This document shows positions 35,133 through 43,385 of a stretch of DNA of 64,000 bases, piece by piece. The notes under the pieces are model-generated. The model was not told the origin of the DNA, searched no databases, and worked only from the letters and a program-made list of their open reading frames with translations. The stretch covers positions 1 through 64,000 of the forward strand of contig NZ_JAJTTE010000031.1 of assembly GCF_021343995.1 (NCBI RefSeq), written 5' to 3'. The position numbers and the translations under genes were made by a program. Source of the DNA: Pseudonocardia terrae (GTDB taxonomy: Bacteria > Actinomycetota > Actinomycetes > Mycobacteriales > Pseudonocardiaceae). Each line of letters starts with the position of its first letter. Within the stretch, counting starts at the first letter, position 1.

Positions 35133-36029
35133 TCACCGATCGCACGCCGGGTGCGGCGCCGTACGGGGCGCGATCGCCGCCCCGGTCAGGGCGAGCACGA
35201 CCAGGAGCAGCGCCGAGAGCGACGAGAAGCCCAGGCCCATGCCCACCCCGGCGACCAGCCAGAGCGGCAGCGCCGCCCAGGCGACACCCCAGGCCGGGGC
35301 CACGACCAGCAGCCCGGCGGTCCCGGCCGCGATCAGCAGCATCCCGACCCGCAGCAGACGGGGCCGTGGGAGGTCCGGCCGCCGGCCCTGCCACGCGGCC
35401 GCCCCGGACCAACCCAGTGAGCCGACGATCAGCGGCAGCCCGGCCGCGGACAGCGACCAGCCGTGCGTCGCCGTCAGCATCAGCGGCAGGAAGGCGGTCA
35501 CCGTGAAGTACGCCCCGGCGATCAGCCCGCGCCCGGCGACCACGGCGGCGATCCCGCGCCGCGCCCGGACGGTCCCCGTCGGGACCAGCCGCCGCAGCGC
35601 GGGGACGAGCACGACCAGCGCCGCCACCGCGAGCAGCGCGCCGAGGACGGTCGGGTGCTGGCCGGCCCAGCTCAGCGCGGCCACGCCCAGCGCCGCCGCC
35701 ACGGTGCCCGCCACGAGCAGGCCCAGCCCGAACACGGCCGGGGCGAGCAGCAGCACCAGCCGGGGACCGCGGGCGTCGCTCCACCGGCCGCCGAGGACGG
35801 TGCCCACGACCGTCGGCGCGATGAAGGCGACGAAGGGCCAGGCGTAGTCGGCGAGGGTGCCGAGGTCGGCCACCACGGCCGGCATCGCGGTGCCGACGCC
35901 CATCTGCTCGAACGCGACGAGGCTGATCAGCAGCACGATCCCGAGGGTCACCGCCCGCCGGCGGGGCCCGAACAGCTCGTCGCGGACGGTCGGGGCCGGG
36001 CCCGGCAGCGGGTTGGGCGGCGTGGTCAC
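35133..36029 (-). CDS. Shortened MFS transporter, probably decaying
   Basis: 298 residues from GTG 36029 (AAGG 7 nt upstream; GTG 36044 also in frame). The first part is MFS: EQMGVGTAMPAVVADLG, then GGRWSDARGPRLVLLLAP (loop 2-3). A normal member has about 400-450 residues. Here the sequence jumps from helix 3 (LGLLVAGTVAAALGV) to a mid-protein segment (VLGALLAVAALVVLVPALRR), losing roughly helices 4-6, and near the end from GVGMGLGFSSLS straight to ALLLVVLALTGAAIAP. Two in-frame deletions would leave about nine helices, so transport is unlikely. It may be an in-frame pseudogene. Confidence 0.65.
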   Translation of the reverse strand: MTTPPNPLPGPAPTVRDELFGPRRRAVTLGIVLLISLVAFEQMGVGTAMPAVVADLGTLADYAWPFVAFIAPTVVGTVLGGRWSDARGPRLVLLLAPAVFGLGLLVAGTVAAALGVAALSWAGQHPTVLGALLAVAALVVLVPALRRLVPTGTVRARRGIAAVVAGRGLIAGAYFTVTAFLPLMLTATHGWSLSAAGLPLIVGSLGWSGAAAWQGRRPDLPRPRLLRVGMLLIAAGTAGLLVVAPAWGVAWAALPLWLVAGVGMGLGFSSLSALLLVVLALTGAAIAPRTAPHPACDR

Positions 36030-36081
36030 GACGCGACCTTGCACGCTGAACCGCGGTCGAGGTCAAGCGGGATTCCCGGGC

Positions 36082-36157
36082 GTTCGGCACCCGCTCCACC
36101 GCCGAACCCCACCGCCGAACGCTGCCGAACGAGAGCCGAACGGGCCGTTCCTAGCGT
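36082..36157 (+). promoter_or_regulatory. Array of GCCGAAC heptamers and -10 box (SARP-type operator)
   Basis: GCCGAAC occurs at 36101, 36114, 36124 and 36135 (spacings 13, 10, 11 bp), with its complement GTTCGGC at 36082. The last copy ends 10 bp before TAGCGT (36152-36157), a -10 box. Direct heptamers at about one helical turn just upstream of -10 are the binding signature of SARP regulators, and a SARP gene lies 2.5 kb downstream. Confidence 0.6.
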
Positions 36158-36210
36158 CGGGTCCGTACTCGCTCGGACACCGGTCCACCCTCGACCTCCC
36201 AGGAGCAGAC

Positions 36211-37008
36211 ATGTCGCGCACGCCGTCCTCCCTCCGCCCGGCCCCGGCGATCACCGACGCCGCCGACCTCGGCACCGTGCTCGGCGTCTGGGCCCATCCC
36301 GACGACGAGGCCTTCCTCTCGGCCGGCCTGATGGCCGCGGCGACGGAGGCCGGCAACCGGGTGGTCTGCGTGACCGCCACGCTCGGCGAGCACGGCACCG
36401 CCGAGCCGGAGCGCTGGCCCCCGGAGCGGCTGGCCGCGGTCCGCGCGCACGAGCTGCGGGCGTCACTGGCCGTCGCGGGCGTCACGGAGCACCACCTGCT
36501 GGGCCTCGTCGACGGGACCTGCGCCGCCCAGCCGCACGACGCCCTGGTGTGGCGGCTCGCCGGCATCGTCGGCGCCGTCGCCCCGGACACGATCGTGACG
36601 TTCGGCCCGGACGGCATGACCGGGCACGAGGACCACCAGACGGTCTCGGCGTGGGCGACCGAGGCCCGCGCGCTCGCCGCGCCCCGGGCCCGGCTGCTGT
36701 ACGCGACCACCACCGAGGAGTTCGTGCAGCGCTGGGAGCCGGCGCGGGAGGCCTTCGACGTCTTCCTCGTCGACGGCCTGCCGCTGCGCACCCCGGCCTC
36801 GGCGCTGGCCGCCGAGCTCCGCCTCACGCCCGCGGAGGTGGACCGCAAGATCGTCGCGCTGCGGGCCCAGGCGTCCCAGACCGGCGGGCTGATCGCCGCC
36901 GTCGGCGAGGAGCGGTTCCGGCAGTGGTGGTCGACCGAGGCGTTCGTGGCCGCCGAGTCCGTGTCCGCCCGGGCCCGCGAGTGGGGAACCTGGCGGGTGG
37001 CGGCATGA
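36211..37008 (+). CDS. PIG-L family deacetylase
   Basis: 265 residues from ATG 36211 with AGGAG upstream. The zinc site is seen in GVWAHPDDEAFLSAG near 29 (H-P-D-D-E) and the later His in DGMTGHEDHQTVSAWA near 135. The family includes MshB and Mca of mycothiol metabolism and antibiotic N-acetylglucosamine deacetylases; WGTWRVAA at the end and lack of MshB-specific context argue against a firm assignment. It starts a tight operon: the stop overlaps azlC by 4 nt. The upstream heptamer array suggests SARP control. Confidence 0.87.
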   Translation: MSRTPSSLRPAPAITDAADLGTVLGVWAHPDDEAFLSAGLMAAATEAGNRVVCVTATLGEHGTAEPERWPPERLAAVRAHELRASLAVAGVTEHHLLGLVDGTCAAQPHDALVWRLAGIVGAVAPDTIVTFGPDGMTGHEDHQTVSAWATEARALAAPRARLLYATTTEEFVQRWEPAREAFDVFLVDGLPLRTPASALAAELRLTPAEVDRKIVALRAQASQTGGLIAAVGEERFRQWWSTEAFVAAESVSARAREWGTWRVAA

Positions 37009-37763
37009 GCACCTGCCGGAGCGAACCCGCGACCGCGGAGGCCGGGACGTCGCCGGCCCGGCGGGCCCTGACGGACTGCGCCGCGGTGATCGTGGCCTAC
37101 CTCCCGTTCGGCCTGACGCTGGGCGCCACGCTGGCCGCCACGAAGCTGCCCGCGTGGGTGGCCTGGGCCTCCTCGCCGCTGCTGTTCAACGGGGCGGCCC
37201 AGCTCGTGGCGGTCACCCTGCTCGACGGCGGCGCCGGAGCCGTCGTCGTGGTGCTCGGGGCGCTGGTGGTCAGCGCGCGGATGCTGCTGTACGCGGCCTC
37301 GCTCGCCCCGTACGCGGCGGAGTGGCCGCGCCGCTGGCGGTGGATCGGCGGGTACGTGCTGACCGATCCGGTGTACGCCCTGGCGATCGGGCGTTTCGGC
37401 CGCCCGGACCGCGGCGGCGGGTCGCGCGAGCGGCTCGTCTACTACCTCACCGTCGGCGTCACGCTCTGCACGGCGTGGCAGCTGATGACCGGGGCCGGGG
37501 TGCTGCTCGGCGGCCTGCTGCCCGAGTGGCTGCACGTCGAGCTCGCCGCGCCGCTGACCTTCCTGCTCCTGCTGCTGCCGATGCTCACCGGCCGCGCCGC
37601 GTACGCCGCCGCGGCGGCCGCCGGCGCGGCCGCGGTGAGCGCCATGACCCTGCCCCTCGGTCTCGGCCTGGTCGTCGGGGCCACGGCGGGCATCGCCGCG
37701 GGCGTCGCGGTCGACGCGTGGCGCGCGCGGACGTCACGACCGAAGGGAGTGCGTGATGCGTGA
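37005..37763 (+). CDS. azlC: AzlC-family branched-chain amino-acid exporter, large subunit
   Basis: 252 residues from ATG 37005. AzlC hallmarks: IVAYLPFGLTLGATL near 30, LLFNGAAQLVAVTLLDGGA near 58, SARMLLYAASLAPYAAEWP near 87, and YVLTDPVYALAIGRF near 117. Five to seven hydrophobic helices follow family form. With AzlD it exports branched-chain amino acids or related compounds across the inner membrane. It overlaps both neighbours, showing translational coupling with the PIG-L gene and azlD. Confidence 0.9.
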   Translation: MSTCRSEPATAEAGTSPARRALTDCAAVIVAYLPFGLTLGATLAATKLPAWVAWASSPLLFNGAAQLVAVTLLDGGAGAVVVVLGALVVSARMLLYAASLAPYAAEWPRRWRWIGGYVLTDPVYALAIGRFGRPDRGGGSRERLVYYLTVGVTLCTAWQLMTGAGVLLGGLLPEWLHVELAAPLTFLLLLLPMLTGRAAYAAAAAAGAAAVSAMTLPLGLGLVVGATAGIAAGVAVDAWRARTSRPKGVRDA

Positions 37764-38070
37764 GCTGCTCGTCCTCGTCGCGATCGGCGCGGGGACCTAC
37801 GTGATGCGGACGGCGTTCCTGGTGCTGGCCCGGCCCGAGCCGCCGGCGCCGCTCGCGCGGGTGCTGCTGCACGTCGGCCCCGCGGTCCTGGGCGCCATCG
37901 TCGTGCCGGCGCTGCTCGCCCCGCACGGGGCGGTCACCGTCGCCGGGACGGTGCCGGCCCTCGTGGCCGCGGCCGGGGCCTGGGTGCTGTGGCGCCGGAC
38001 GCGGAACCTGCCGATCGCCCTGTTCGGGGCCCTCGCCCTGGCCCTGCTGACCACGGCGGTGTTCCGGTGA
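37756..38070 (+). CDS. azlD: AzlD-family small subunit of branched-chain amino-acid exporter
   Basis: 104 residues from ATG 37756 (GTG 37753 is directly adjacent); GAAGGGAG lies just upstream inside azlC. Four hydrophobic segments; GTYVMRTAFLVLARPEPPAP near 16 and LLHVGPAVLGAIVVPALLAP near 40 fit AzlD. It partners AzlC in the exporter. Its end overlaps the GNAT gene by 4 nt. Confidence 0.88.
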   Translation: MRELLVLVAIGAGTYVMRTAFLVLARPEPPAPLARVLLHVGPAVLGAIVVPALLAPHGAVTVAGTVPALVAAAGAWVLWRRTRNLPIALFGALALALLTTAVFR

Positions 38071-38561
38071 ACGCCGGGGTCCGGATCACCGAGCTGGGGC
38101 CCGGCCGGTTCGACGTGCTCGACGCCGTCCTCGAGGCGCTGTCGCCGACGAGCCGCTACCTCCGCTTCCACACGCCGGCCCCGCGGCCGACCCCGGACGT
38201 GCGGGAGGCGCTCGCGGCGGTCGACGGGCGCTCGCACATCGCCGTCGCGGCCTTCACCGAGGACGGCCGGCCGGTCGGGATCGCCCGGTTGGTCGCCGTC
38301 GCCGACGGCCCCTCCGATCTCGCCGTCGAGGTCGTCGACGAGTGGCAGGGGCAGGGGATCGGCGCGCGGCTGGTGCGGAGCGTGGTCGAGCTCGGCCGCG
38401 CGGCCGGGCACCGGGCGGTGCACGCCGACGTGCTCGCGGAGAACGTCGCGGCCCAGGCGCTGTTCTTCACCGTGTTCCCGGCGGCGATCGCCGTGTCGGG
38501 CGCGCACGAGGTCGGCTTCGCGGCGGAGCTGGCGGGCCCGCGGGTGCCGTGTGCGGCCTGA
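38067..38561 (+). CDS. GNAT-family N-acetyltransferase
   Basis: 164 residues from GTG 38067. N-terminal RITELGPGRFDVL and SPTSRYLRFHTP resemble GNAT domains related to acetyl-CoA synthetase-modifying (Pat-like) enzymes. The acetyl-CoA pyrophosphate loop is VVDEWQGQGIGARLVRSVV near 92-110, followed by HADVLAENVAAQALF near 124. The substrate is unknown. As last gene of the PIG-L-azlC-azlD operon it may acetylate a small amine or peptide handled by the same system; that is inference. Confidence 0.85.
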   Translation: MNAGVRITELGPGRFDVLDAVLEALSPTSRYLRFHTPAPRPTPDVREALAAVDGRSHIAVAAFTEDGRPVGIARLVAVADGPSDLAVEVVDEWQGQGIGARLVRSVVELGRAAGHRAVHADVLAENVAAQALFFTVFPAAIAVSGAHEVGFAAELAGPRVPCAA

Positions 38562-38607
38562 ACCGTCTTGTCTGTCCGATATGTCCCGCCCAGGCCCTCG
38601 CTGGCCC

Positions 38608-38637
38608 GTTCGGTCGTCGTCCGGTCGTCCGCCCGGC
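38608..38637 (+). promoter_or_regulatory. 11-bp-spaced direct repeats upstream of the SARP gene
   Basis: GTTCGGT (38608) and GTCCGGT (38619) are exactly 11 bp apart, and a weaker GCCCGGC follows at 38631. GTTCGG is the complement of the CCGAAC core upstream of the PIG-L gene, so this may be an autoregulatory SARP site. A perfect 16-bp palindrome CGGCCGGGCCCGGCCG lies just downstream at 38646-38661. Confidence 0.45.
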
Positions 38638-38715
38638 CCTGACATCGGCCGGGCCCGGCCGGGACGCTGACGGGCAGGTGCCCGGCTCGGTCGGCCGTGC
38701 GGAGGTGACGCCGCG

Positions 38716-41700
38716 ATGCTGCAGGTCACCCTCCTGGGCGAGCAGGTCGTCCGGGACACCGGAGGCGCGGTCCGGGTCCGGTCGTCGCGCAGCCTGCTGC
38801 TGGTCGCGTTCCTCGTCGTGCACGCGGGCTCCCCGCAGCCCCGGCAGCGGATCGCCCCGCTGTTCTGGCCGGACTCGACGGACGACCAGGCGCTGACCAA
38901 CCTGCGGCGCGAGCTCCACCATCTGCGCAGCCTGCTCGACGACGGGGCGTCGTTGGTGGTGACCCCCCGGGACCTCTGTTGGCAGGACGCCCCCGACTGC
39001 CGGGTCGACGTCCGGGAGTTCGCCCGGTCGCGGACCGCCGCGCTGGCCGCACGGGCGCGGGGCGACACCGACGAGTTCCTCGCCCACGCCGGCACCGCCC
39101 TCGACCGGTACCGCGGCGAGTTCCTGCCCGGCGGCACGGAGGACTGGGTGCTGGAGGCGCGCGCGGCGCTCGAGGAGCAGTGCGTGGAGCTGCTCGACCG
39201 CGTAGTGGAGGTGCGGGCCCGCTCCGGCGACCCCGCCGAGGCCGTCGGGCCGGCGAAGCGCCGGGTGCAGCTGCGGCCACTGGAGGAGGCCGGCTACCGG
39301 ACGCTCATGGCGTTGCAGGCCGAGGCGGGGGACCGGGCCGGGGCGGTGGGCACCTACCACCGCTGCGCGTCGGTCCTCGAGCGCGAGCTCGGCGTGTCGC
39401 CCGACCCGCTCACCCGCACCACGCTCAACCGGGTGCTGGCCCGCGGCGGCCCCGCACCGGCACCGACCACGGCCCCCGCGCGCGCCGGCCGGGCCGGCAC
39501 CCAGCTCGTCGGGCGGGTCCGGGAGCTGCGGCTCCTGCAGGACCGCTGGCGCGCGGCCGCGGCCGGCCACCCGGGCCTGGTCCTCCTGCACGGCGACGCC
39601 GGGGTGGGCAAGACGCGCCTGATGACCGAGCTGTCCGACCGCGTCCGTCGCGGCGGCGGCGTGGTCACCGGCGCACAGTGCTTCGGGACCGCGGGCCGGC
39701 TGGCGCTCGCACCGGTGGCGGACTGGCTGCGCACCCCGGCGATCCGGTCGGCGCTGACCGGCCTCGACGACGTCTGGCGCACGGAGGTGGAACGGCTGGT
39801 CCCGGCGACGCGGACGCGGGCCGACCCCGGGCCGCCGGCCATGGTCGACGCCTGGCAGCGGCACCGGTTCCACGAGGGCATCACCCGCGCCCTGCTGCAC
39901 CTCGGCCGCCCGGTCCTGCTGACCATCGACAACCTGCACTGGTGCGACCCGGAGACCCTCGCGTTCGTCACGTTCTGCCTCGCGCTGACCCCGGACGCCC
40001 CGATCCTCGTGGTCGCCACGGTCCGCGACGACCCGGACGACCACGAACCGGGCCTCGCGCAGTGGATCACCCGCATGCGGGCGACCGGTCTCCTCACGGA
40101 GATCCGGGTGCCGCCGTTCGACGCCGCCGACACCGCGACGCTCGTCGAGGCGATCACCGGGCGGGCCCCGGAGCCCGGCGCCGCGGCGCTGCTGCAGGCC
40201 ACCACGGGTGGGTTCCCGCTCTACATCGTCGAGACGGCGCGGGCCGGCGACGGGTCCGGCGCGGCCCCGGACGGCCGGGTCACCGCCGTGCTCGTCCGGC
40301 GGCTGGCGCAGACGAGCCAGGCCGCCCGCGAGATCGCCGGGCTGGCGGCGGCGGTCGGCCGGGACTTCACCCTCGACCTGCTCGCCGAGGCCGCCGACCA
40401 CGACGCCGACGCCGTGGTCGGGGCCGTCGACGAGCTCTGGCGTGCGCGGATCCTGCGCGAGACGGCCGACGGGTACGACTTCTCCCACGACCTCCTGCGC
40501 GACGCCGCGTACGCCCAGGTCAGCCCGCCCCGGCGGTGGCTGCTGCACCGGCGGGTCGCGCAGGGTCTGGAGATCCTGCACGCCGCCGATCCCGACGGGA
40601 TCTCGGCCCAGCTCGCCGAGCAGTACGCCCGCAGCGGGAACAGCGAGCGGGCCGTCGCGTGCTACCGGCGCGCCGCCGACGTCGCGGCCGGGATGTTCGC
40701 GCACTGCGAGGCCGTCCGGCTGCTGGACGAGGCGCTGGCGATCGTGCGCGCCCTGCCCGAGGGCGGGGACCGTACCCGGCGCGAGCTGACCCTGCTGGAG
40801 GCGCTGGCCGCCCCGCTGAACGCGCAGCTCGGGTACTCCGCGCCGCGGGTGCGTGCGACCCTCGAGGAGGCGATCGACCGGGCCGAGGCGCTCGGCCGCC
40901 GGGACTCCCTGCTCAACGGGCTGGTGGGGCTGTGGGCCTCGCTCTTCGTGCACGGCGACACCGAGGAGGCGCACCGGGCGGCCGGGCGCGCGCTGACCCT
41001 GGTCGAGCCCGGCTCCGAGCTGAGCGGGCCCGCGCACTTCGCCTACGGGGGCTCGGTGCTCAGCCTGGGCCGGCCCGCCGAGGCCCTCGAGCACCTCACC
41101 CTGTCCGCCGGGTTCGGCGGGTTCCACCCGCTCAGCATCGGCACCCGCTCCGACGTGCACGGGCGGGCGTTCGCGGCGCACGCCCACTGGCTGCTCGGCG
41201 AGCCCGATGCCGCCCTGACCAGCAGCGCGGACGCGATCGCGCTGGCCCGCACGACCGGCAACGCCTACGTCCTCGCCGTCGCGCTGGCCTACGGGGCCAT
41301 CACCCACCAGCTCCGCGACGACCGGGCGGAGCTCGACCGCGTCGTCGACGAGCTGCGGGGGCTGTGCGACCGCTACGGGTTCGCCTACTACGGCGACTGG
41401 GGCCTGGTGCTCGACGGGTGGTCGCGGACCGACGCCTCCGGCACCGAGCTCGTGCGCGCCGGGATCGCCAGCCTCGAGGCGCACGACGCCTTCGCGCGGA
41501 TGCCGTACTGGCTCTCGCTGCTCGCCGACCGCTACGACCGGGACGGCCGGCGCGACGAGGCCGTGGCCACCCTCGACGCCGCCCTCGCGGCCGGCCGGGC
41601 CCACGACGACCTGTGGTGGACCCCCGAGGTGATGCGGAGGCGGGCGGCGTACGACGACCGCGGGAACGGTGCCGTGCGCGGCGTCGCGCGCCTGCGGGCC

Positions 41701-41814
41701 GCGGCCGACCTGGCCGCCGAGCAGGGGAGCGTCGCCCTGCTCGCGCGGTGCCGCGCCGACCTCGAGGCGCGCGGCGTTCCGGCCGCGGCGTTCGGCGTTC
41801 GCCCGGCCACCTGA
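38716..41814 (+). CDS. SARP-type regulator with NTPase and TPR-like region (AfsR/DnrI-related)
   Basis: 1032 residues. Residues 1-95 are a winged-helix of the OmpR-like SARP type (SSRSLLLVAFLVVHAG, RIAPLFWPDSTDDQALTNLR). Residues about 100-245 form the BTAD helical domain (DVREFARSRTAALAARARGD, RLLE-type repeats, ERELGVSPDPLTRTTLNRVL). An AAA-type NTPase follows: LVGRVRELRLLQDRW near 267, Walker A LHGDAGVGKTR near 291, Walker B-like VLLTIDNLHWCDPETLAF near 397. The last about 400 residues are helical repeats. Such proteins activate operons through 11-bp direct repeats. Candidate targets are its own promoter, the FAD oxidase downstream and the PIG-L operon. Confidence 0.88.
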   Translation: MLQVTLLGEQVVRDTGGAVRVRSSRSLLLVAFLVVHAGSPQPRQRIAPLFWPDSTDDQALTNLRRELHHLRSLLDDGASLVVTPRDLCWQDAPDCRVDVREFARSRTAALAARARGDTDEFLAHAGTALDRYRGEFLPGGTEDWVLEARAALEEQCVELLDRVVEVRARSGDPAEAVGPAKRRVQLRPLEEAGYRTLMALQAEAGDRAGAVGTYHRCASVLERELGVSPDPLTRTTLNRVLARGGPAPAPTTAPARAGRAGTQLVGRVRELRLLQDRWRAAAAGHPGLVLLHGDAGVGKTRLMTELSDRVRRGGGVVTGAQCFGTAGRLALAPVADWLRTPAIRSALTGLDDVWRTEVERLVPATRTRADPGPPAMVDAWQRHRFHEGITRALLHLGRPVLLTIDNLHWCDPETLAFVTFCLALTPDAPILVVATVRDDPDDHEPGLAQWITRMRATGLLTEIRVPPFDAADTATLVEAITGRAPEPGAAALLQATTGGFPLYIVETARAGDGSGAAPDGRVTAVLVRRLAQTSQAAREIAGLAAAVGRDFTLDLLAEAADHDADAVVGAVDELWRARILRETADGYDFSHDLLRDAAYAQVSPPRRWLLHRRVAQGLEILHAADPDGISAQLAEQYARSGNSERAVACYRRAADVAAGMFAHCEAVRLLDEALAIVRALPEGGDRTRRELTLLEALAAPLNAQLGYSAPRVRATLEEAIDRAEALGRRDSLLNGLVGLWASLFVHGDTEEAHRAAGRALTLVEPGSELSGPAHFAYGGSVLSLGRPAEALEHLTLSAGFGGFHPLSIGTRSDVHGRAFAAHAHWLLGEPDAALTSSADAIALARTTGNAYVLAVALAYGAITHQLRDDRAELDRVVDELRGLCDRYGFAYYGDWGLVLDGWSRTDASGTELVRAGIASLEAHDAFARMPYWLSLLADRYDRDGRRDEAVATLDAALAAGRAHDDLWWTPEVMRRRAAYDDRGNGAVRGVARLRAAADLAAEQGSVALLARCRADLEARGVPAAAFGVRPAT

Positions 41815-41830
41815 GCCCGGCGCGCGGCCC

Positions 41831-41847
41831 GAACGGAGGGTGAACGG
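41831..41847 (+). promoter_or_regulatory. 11-bp-spaced GAACGG direct repeat
   Basis: GAACGG at 41831 and at 41842, exactly 11 bp apart, between the SARP gene and the FAD oxidase gene. It shares the GAAC core with the array at 36101-36141. No clear -10 box was found after it. Confidence 0.4.
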
Positions 41848-41914
41848 CACAGTCGGAGCATCGGTGGGTGTCGCGTCCGAGCACGTCGGAGGCACCGATC
41901 GAGAAGGAGCCAGC

Positions 41915-43324
41915 GTGACCACCACGCCTGCGCGCACCACCGCCCCGTATCCCGACCTCGCGGCCGCCCTGCGCGGCGAGCTGATCCTGCCCGGCGATCC
42001 GGGCTACGACGCCGCCCGCGCCGTCTACAACGGCATGATCGACCAGCGGCCGGCGGCCATCGCCCGGTGCCACGACACCACCGACGTCGTCGCGGCGGTG
42101 CGGTTCGCCCGCGCCCACGACCTGGAGATCGCCGTCCGCAGCGGCGGGCACCACGCCGCCGGCCTCGGAGTGCGGGACGGCGCGCTGACGATCGACCTGT
42201 CGGCGATGCGGAGCACCACCGTGGACGCCGGCGGTCACACGGTCCGGGTCGACGCCGGATGCACGTGGGGCGATGTCGACCAGGCCACGGTGGCCGTCGG
42301 CATGGCCACGCCGTCGGGCTTCATCGCCTCGACCGGCGTCGCCGGCCTGGCGCTCGGCGGGGGCATCGGCTACCTCACGCGCCGGTTCGGCCTCACGGTC
42401 GACAACCTCGTCTCCGCCGAGGTCGTGCTCGCCGACGGGCGCGTGGTGACGGCGAGCGCCACCTCGCACCCGGACCTGTTCTGGGCCTTGCGCGGCGGCG
42501 GCGGCAACTTCGGGATCGTCACCTCCTTCACCTTCCGCTGCCACGAGATCGGCGACCGCGGGACCGTCGTCGCCGGCCCGGTGTTCTACGACATCGCCGA
42601 CACCGCCGAGGTGCTGCGGTGGTACGGCACCGTCGTGCCGTCCCTGCCGGAGGAGCTGAGCGGCTGGTTCGCGCTGCTCACCGTCCCGCCCGCCCCGCCC
42701 TTCCCGGAGGAGCTGTGGGGTCGCAAGGCCTGCGGCATCGTCTGGTGCTACACCGGCCCGCACGACCGGGCGGACGAGGTGCTGGCCCCGGTCCGGGAGT
42801 TCGGCTCGCCGCTGCTCGTCGGCCTGCAGCCCATGCCGTTCACGGTCCTGCAGAGCACCTTCGACGGCCTCTACCCGCCCGGTCTGCAGTGGTACTGGCG
42901 GGCGGACTTCTTCGACGAGATCTCCGACGCCGGCATCGCCGTGCACGAGAAGTTCGGGCCGCGGCTGCCCACCGGGCACTCCACGATGCACCTGTACCCG
43001 ATCGACGGCGCCGCGGCGCGCGTCGGCGAGGACGAGACCGCCTTCGCCTACCGCGACGGCGGGTGGGCCGGGATCATCGTCGGGGTCGACCCGGACCCGG
43101 CCAACGCCGAGGCGATCACCCGGTGGACCCGCGAGTACTGGGAGGAGCTGCACCCGACCTCCGCGGGCGGCGCCTACGTCAACTTCCTCATGGAGGAGGG
43201 CGAGGACCGGGTGCGCGCGTCCTACCGGGGCAACCACGACCGGCTCGCGCGGGTCAAGCGGCGCTACGACCCGGGCAACGTCTTCCACCTCAACCAGAAC
43301 ATCGCGCCCGCCACGGACGCCTGA
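41915..43324 (+). CDS. FAD-linked oxidase (BBE-like)
   Basis: 469 residues from GTG 41915 with GAAGGAG 6 nt upstream. FAD-binding type 4 domain: AVRSGGHHAAGLGVRDG near 67, whose His is the usual 8-alpha-histidyl FAD attachment site; ALGGGIGYLTRRFGLTVDNL near 148; FWALRGGGGNFGIVTSFTF near 189. The C-terminal BBE segment (GAYVNFLMEEGEDRVRASY, then RVKRRYDPGNVFHLNQNI) holds the active-site Tyr/Asn region. The second covalent Cys of bicovalent members is absent. It oxidises an alcohol, sugar or amine with O2. No signal peptide, so cytosolic. Located directly after the SARP gene. Confidence 0.9.
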   Translation: MTTTPARTTAPYPDLAAALRGELILPGDPGYDAARAVYNGMIDQRPAAIARCHDTTDVVAAVRFARAHDLEIAVRSGGHHAAGLGVRDGALTIDLSAMRSTTVDAGGHTVRVDAGCTWGDVDQATVAVGMATPSGFIASTGVAGLALGGGIGYLTRRFGLTVDNLVSAEVVLADGRVVTASATSHPDLFWALRGGGGNFGIVTSFTFRCHEIGDRGTVVAGPVFYDIADTAEVLRWYGTVVPSLPEELSGWFALLTVPPAPPFPEELWGRKACGIVWCYTGPHDRADEVLAPVREFGSPLLVGLQPMPFTVLQSTFDGLYPPGLQWYWRADFFDEISDAGIAVHEKFGPRLPTGHSTMHLYPIDGAAARVGEDETAFAYRDGGWAGIIVGVDPDPANAEAITRWTREYWEELHPTSAGGAYVNFLMEEGEDRVRASYRGNHDRLARVKRRYDPGNVFHLNQNIAPATDA

Positions 43325-43342
43325 CCGGCCCGTCGGCCGCTG

Positions 43343-43373
43343 CGGCGGGCGGGGCGAGGGGTCCCGCCCGCCG
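43343..43373. terminator. Bidirectional hairpin terminator
   Basis: CGGCGGGCGGG and CCCGCCCGCCG form a perfect 11-bp stem with a 9-nt loop, between the convergent FAD-oxidase and dehydrogenase genes. A short TT follows. Confidence 0.7.
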
Positions 43374-43385
43374 TTCGGAGCCGGG

